A DNA stretch of 5,994 nucleotides from Gammaproteobacteria bacterium (lineage in GTDB: Bacteria; Pseudomonadota; Gammaproteobacteria; Steroidobacterales; Steroidobacteraceae): the NCBI GenBank assembly GCA_003165495.1, contig PMMB01000347.1, forward strand, positions 1-5,994, read 5' to 3'. Shown here one piece after another: positions 4,589-5,994 of this stretch. The notes under the pieces are model-generated. The model saw only the letters and a program-made list of their open reading frames with translations, made no database searches and was not told the DNA's origin. Numbering within the stretch: position 1 is the stretch's first letter; the number at the start of each line of letters is the position of its first letter. Both the position numbers and the translations under genes were made by a program.

Positions 4589-5994
4589 GCGTCGCTCGGA
4601 CCGGACGACCACACGACATATTTGTTGTCGGTGCCGGTACTCGAGGCCGGTGCTTCGGGGGGACGCGCCGGCGGTGCCGAATCTCGGGCCGGTGAGGCCG
4701 TTTCCTGAGGCGTAGGCGCGGCCGGTCGCTCGCGCGCCGCTTCGAAGGGTGCCGGTGAATCGCCGCCGTCACTGCCTTCGCCGGTGCCCGGGCCCTGGCT
4801 TGTCCCTTGATTTGCGCCCGCGCTATTGGTGGCGTTTTCCCCACCCTCGCGTCGACCGCGACCGCGTCGCCGCCGACTTCGCCCGCCGCGCTCACTGCGC
4901 TCATTGCTGGAGCGCTCGCCACCGGCTCCGGCATCCCCGGAACGTGGCTCGCCGCCGCGCGCTTGGCTGTCGTTGCGCGGTGGCGGGTCGTTGCGCGGCG
5001 TTTGATCCGGGCGCTGCGCTTGTTCTGGGCGGGGTGCCTGGTCCGCACGCGGTGCCTCCGGCCGGGGTCCACTTGAATTGCGCTCTGCTTGCCCGCCGCC
5101 TTCGGGGCGACGCGGAGCGGAATCGTTGCGATTCTCGCCGCGCGGGCGCTGGTCGCGCCGCGGGTCCCGAGGTCCGTCGCGCCGCACGTCGCGATTTCGG
5201 TCACGGTCGCCACGGTCGCGATTGCGATCTCGGTCTCCGCCGCCGCTGCCACCGCTACGATAGCGATCGTGACGCGCATCGCGATGCGCTGGCCGATCGC
5301 GTTGGGTCTGCGCTGGCGAGGACGGGGTCGCTTTATCGGCAGCGCTTGCGCCGCTGCCGAACAGCCAACGCCAAAGGCGTACCAACGCACCCATTTGCGG
5401 AGCCGCTGCCGGCGCCGGTGCGGGGGCGGGCACGGGCATCGGTACGATGGGCGCCGCCGATGCCGGCAAAATGCTGGGAACCAGGGGCACGTCGCCTTGC
5501 GGTTTCTTGTCGCGATTTCCGATATTTGAATCGTCGACGCTGGGCTGATCGGCCAGTTGATAGCTGACGGTGGTATTTTCCGGCAGCTCCTTTTCGTCGT
5601 CGCGGATTCGCCGCAGCACGTAGGCCGGCGTCTGCATGTGCGGATTCGGCACGATCACGAGCGACACCTTGTCGCGCGATTCGATTTGATTCAGCCAATC
5701 GCGCTTCTCGTTGATGAGGTAGGTCGCGACATCGACCGGCACCTGGGCGATCACTCTGCCGGTTCGCTCCTTGCGCGCCTCTTCGCCGATCAAGCGCAAC
5801 AACGCGAGCGACATCGATTCGACGCCGCGTATCGTGCCCATGCCGCTACAGCGCGGGCAGTTGATATGCGTCGTTTCGCTCAAGGCGGGCCGCAGGCGCT
5901 GACGCGACAGCTCGAGCAAGCCAAAGCGCGACAGGCGTCCAAGTTGGATGCGCGCGCGATCCATCTTGACCGCGTCTCGCAGCATGTCTTCCAC
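4561..5994 (-). CDS. rne: Ribonuclease E, C-terminal part (5' end outside the window)
   Basis: The last 477 residues of RNase E, the endonuclease that starts mRNA decay, processes rRNA/tRNA precursors and scaffolds the degradosome. Residues 1-45 match the end of the DNase I-like subdomain (LRDAV, DRARIQ, SRFGLLE). CPRCSGMG gives the Zn-link cysteines 46 and 49, equivalent to E. coli Cys404/Cys407. The small dimerisation domain follows to about 148 (INEKR, IVPN, TPAY). Catalytic Asp303/Asp346 of E. coli would lie upstream, beyond the right edge; by that alignment about 358 residues are missing, so the full protein would be near 835. The rest is low-complexity: a Pro/Ala linker (185-199), the amphipathic ALVRLWRWLFG (203-213) fitting a membrane-targeting helix, Arg/Asp-rich RNA-binding-like tracts (233-290) with two DRDRNRD copies, a basic block RSRRRRGRGRR (372-382), and a terminal KYVVWSSGP (458-466). 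The reading frame is intact to TAG at 4563-4561. Confidence 0.95.
   Translation of the reverse strand: MEDMLRDAVKMDRARIQLGRLSRFGLLELSRQRLRPALSETTHINCPRCSGMGTIRGVESMSLALLRLIGEEARKERTGRVIAQVPVDVATYLINEKRDWLNQIESRDKVSLVIVPNPHMQTPAYVLRRIRDDEKELPENTTVSYQLADQPSVDDSNIGNRDKKPQGDVPLVPSILPASAAPIVPMPVPAPAPAPAAAPQMGALVRLWRWLFGSGASAADKATPSSPAQTQRDRPAHRDARHDRYRSGGSGGGDRDRNRDRGDRDRNRDVRRDGPRDPRRDQRPRGENRNDSAPRRPEGGGQAERNSSGPRPEAPRADQAPRPEQAQRPDQTPRNDPPPRNDSQARGGEPRSGDAGAGGERSSNERSERGGRSRRRRGRGRREGGENATNSAGANQGTSQGPGTGEGSDGGDSPAPFEAARERPAAPTPQETASPARDSAPPARPPEAPASSTGTDNKYVVWSSGPSDAQRTGPDDR
4563..4610. repeat. Nested inverted repeats across the rne and DUF4184 stop codons
   Basis: Two alternative stem-loops share sequence. 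The compact one pairs ACCGGTC (4563-4569) with GACCGGT (4575-4581), a perfect 7-bp stem with a 5-nt loop. The larger one pairs 4566-4579 with 4597-4610, 13 of 14 positions complementary with a 17-nt spacer. The rne stop (4561-4563) and the DUF4184 stop (4586-4588) both lie within or against the structure. No T-run follows on either strand, so it is not a classical intrinsic terminator. It could stabilise 3' ends or act as a bidirectional pause or processing site. Confidence 0.5.

Noticed and set aside
4563..4630. Rho-independent terminator at the rne/DUF4184 junction
   Set aside because: Stable GC stems are present but neither strand has a following T-tract, so I call it an inverted repeat only.
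4524..5390. 288-codon open frame on the minus strand in another frame of rne
   Set aside because: The translation is a low-complexity Ala/Arg shadow of the same repeats, with no start context or homology signal.
4749..5567. 272-codon open frame on the plus strand opposite rne
   Set aside because: Its product is Arg/Ala-rich with no recognisable domain. It is an expected shadow of the GC-rich low-complexity rne tail.
1..5994. Mobile element, CRISPR array, tRNA or defence system
   Set aside because: No transposase or integrase, no spaced direct repeats, no tRNA-like cloverleaf and no defence-associated domain is visible. All coding space is taken by recognised chromosomal families.

Overview
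The window reads as chromosomal DNA of a GC-rich proteobacterium, most likely gammaproteobacterial (betaproteobacterial is possible). This rests on a proteobacterial-type RNase E with a long Arg/Pro-rich tail, a PitA-type phosphate transporter resembling the E. coli one, a hybrid kinase with the SHDLRQPL phosphoacceptor motif, and an enterobacterial-style Pho promoter. There are five protein genes, no RNA genes, no CRISPR array and no recognisable mobile element. Coding density is very high. The only real intergenic space is 3716-3799.

Layout. 18-1613 (+) is a soluble PAS / histidine kinase / receiver hybrid protein. It is followed after 14 bp by 1628-2110 (+), a low-molecular-weight protein-tyrosine phosphatase, so the two probably share a transcript. 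2093-3715 (-) is a PitA-family inorganic phosphate transporter, convergent with the phosphatase and overlapping its last 18 bp. 3716-3799 is an AT-rich divergent control region. On the pitA side it holds a strong PhoB-box candidate and a -10 element with the same 10-bp spacing as the E. coli phoA promoter. 3800-4588 (+) is a six-helix DUF4184 membrane protein with conserved-looking His/Asp residues. 4561-5994 (-) is the C-terminal part of RNase E (rne), whose N-terminal half lies beyond the right edge. It overlaps the DUF4184 gene end-to-end by 28 bp, and nested inverted repeats cover both stop codons.

How the genes relate. Phosphate uptake (pitA, probably under PhoB control) is the clearest function. 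The kinase/phosphatase pair looks like a signalling unit with unknown input. The DUF4184 protein shares the control region with pitA and might share its regulation. RNase E is a housekeeping neighbour. I see no convincing new multi-gene system. The most informative observations are the Pho-type promoter with an overlapping dyad, the inverted repeats at the rne/DUF4184 junction, and the short motifs in the RNase E tail.
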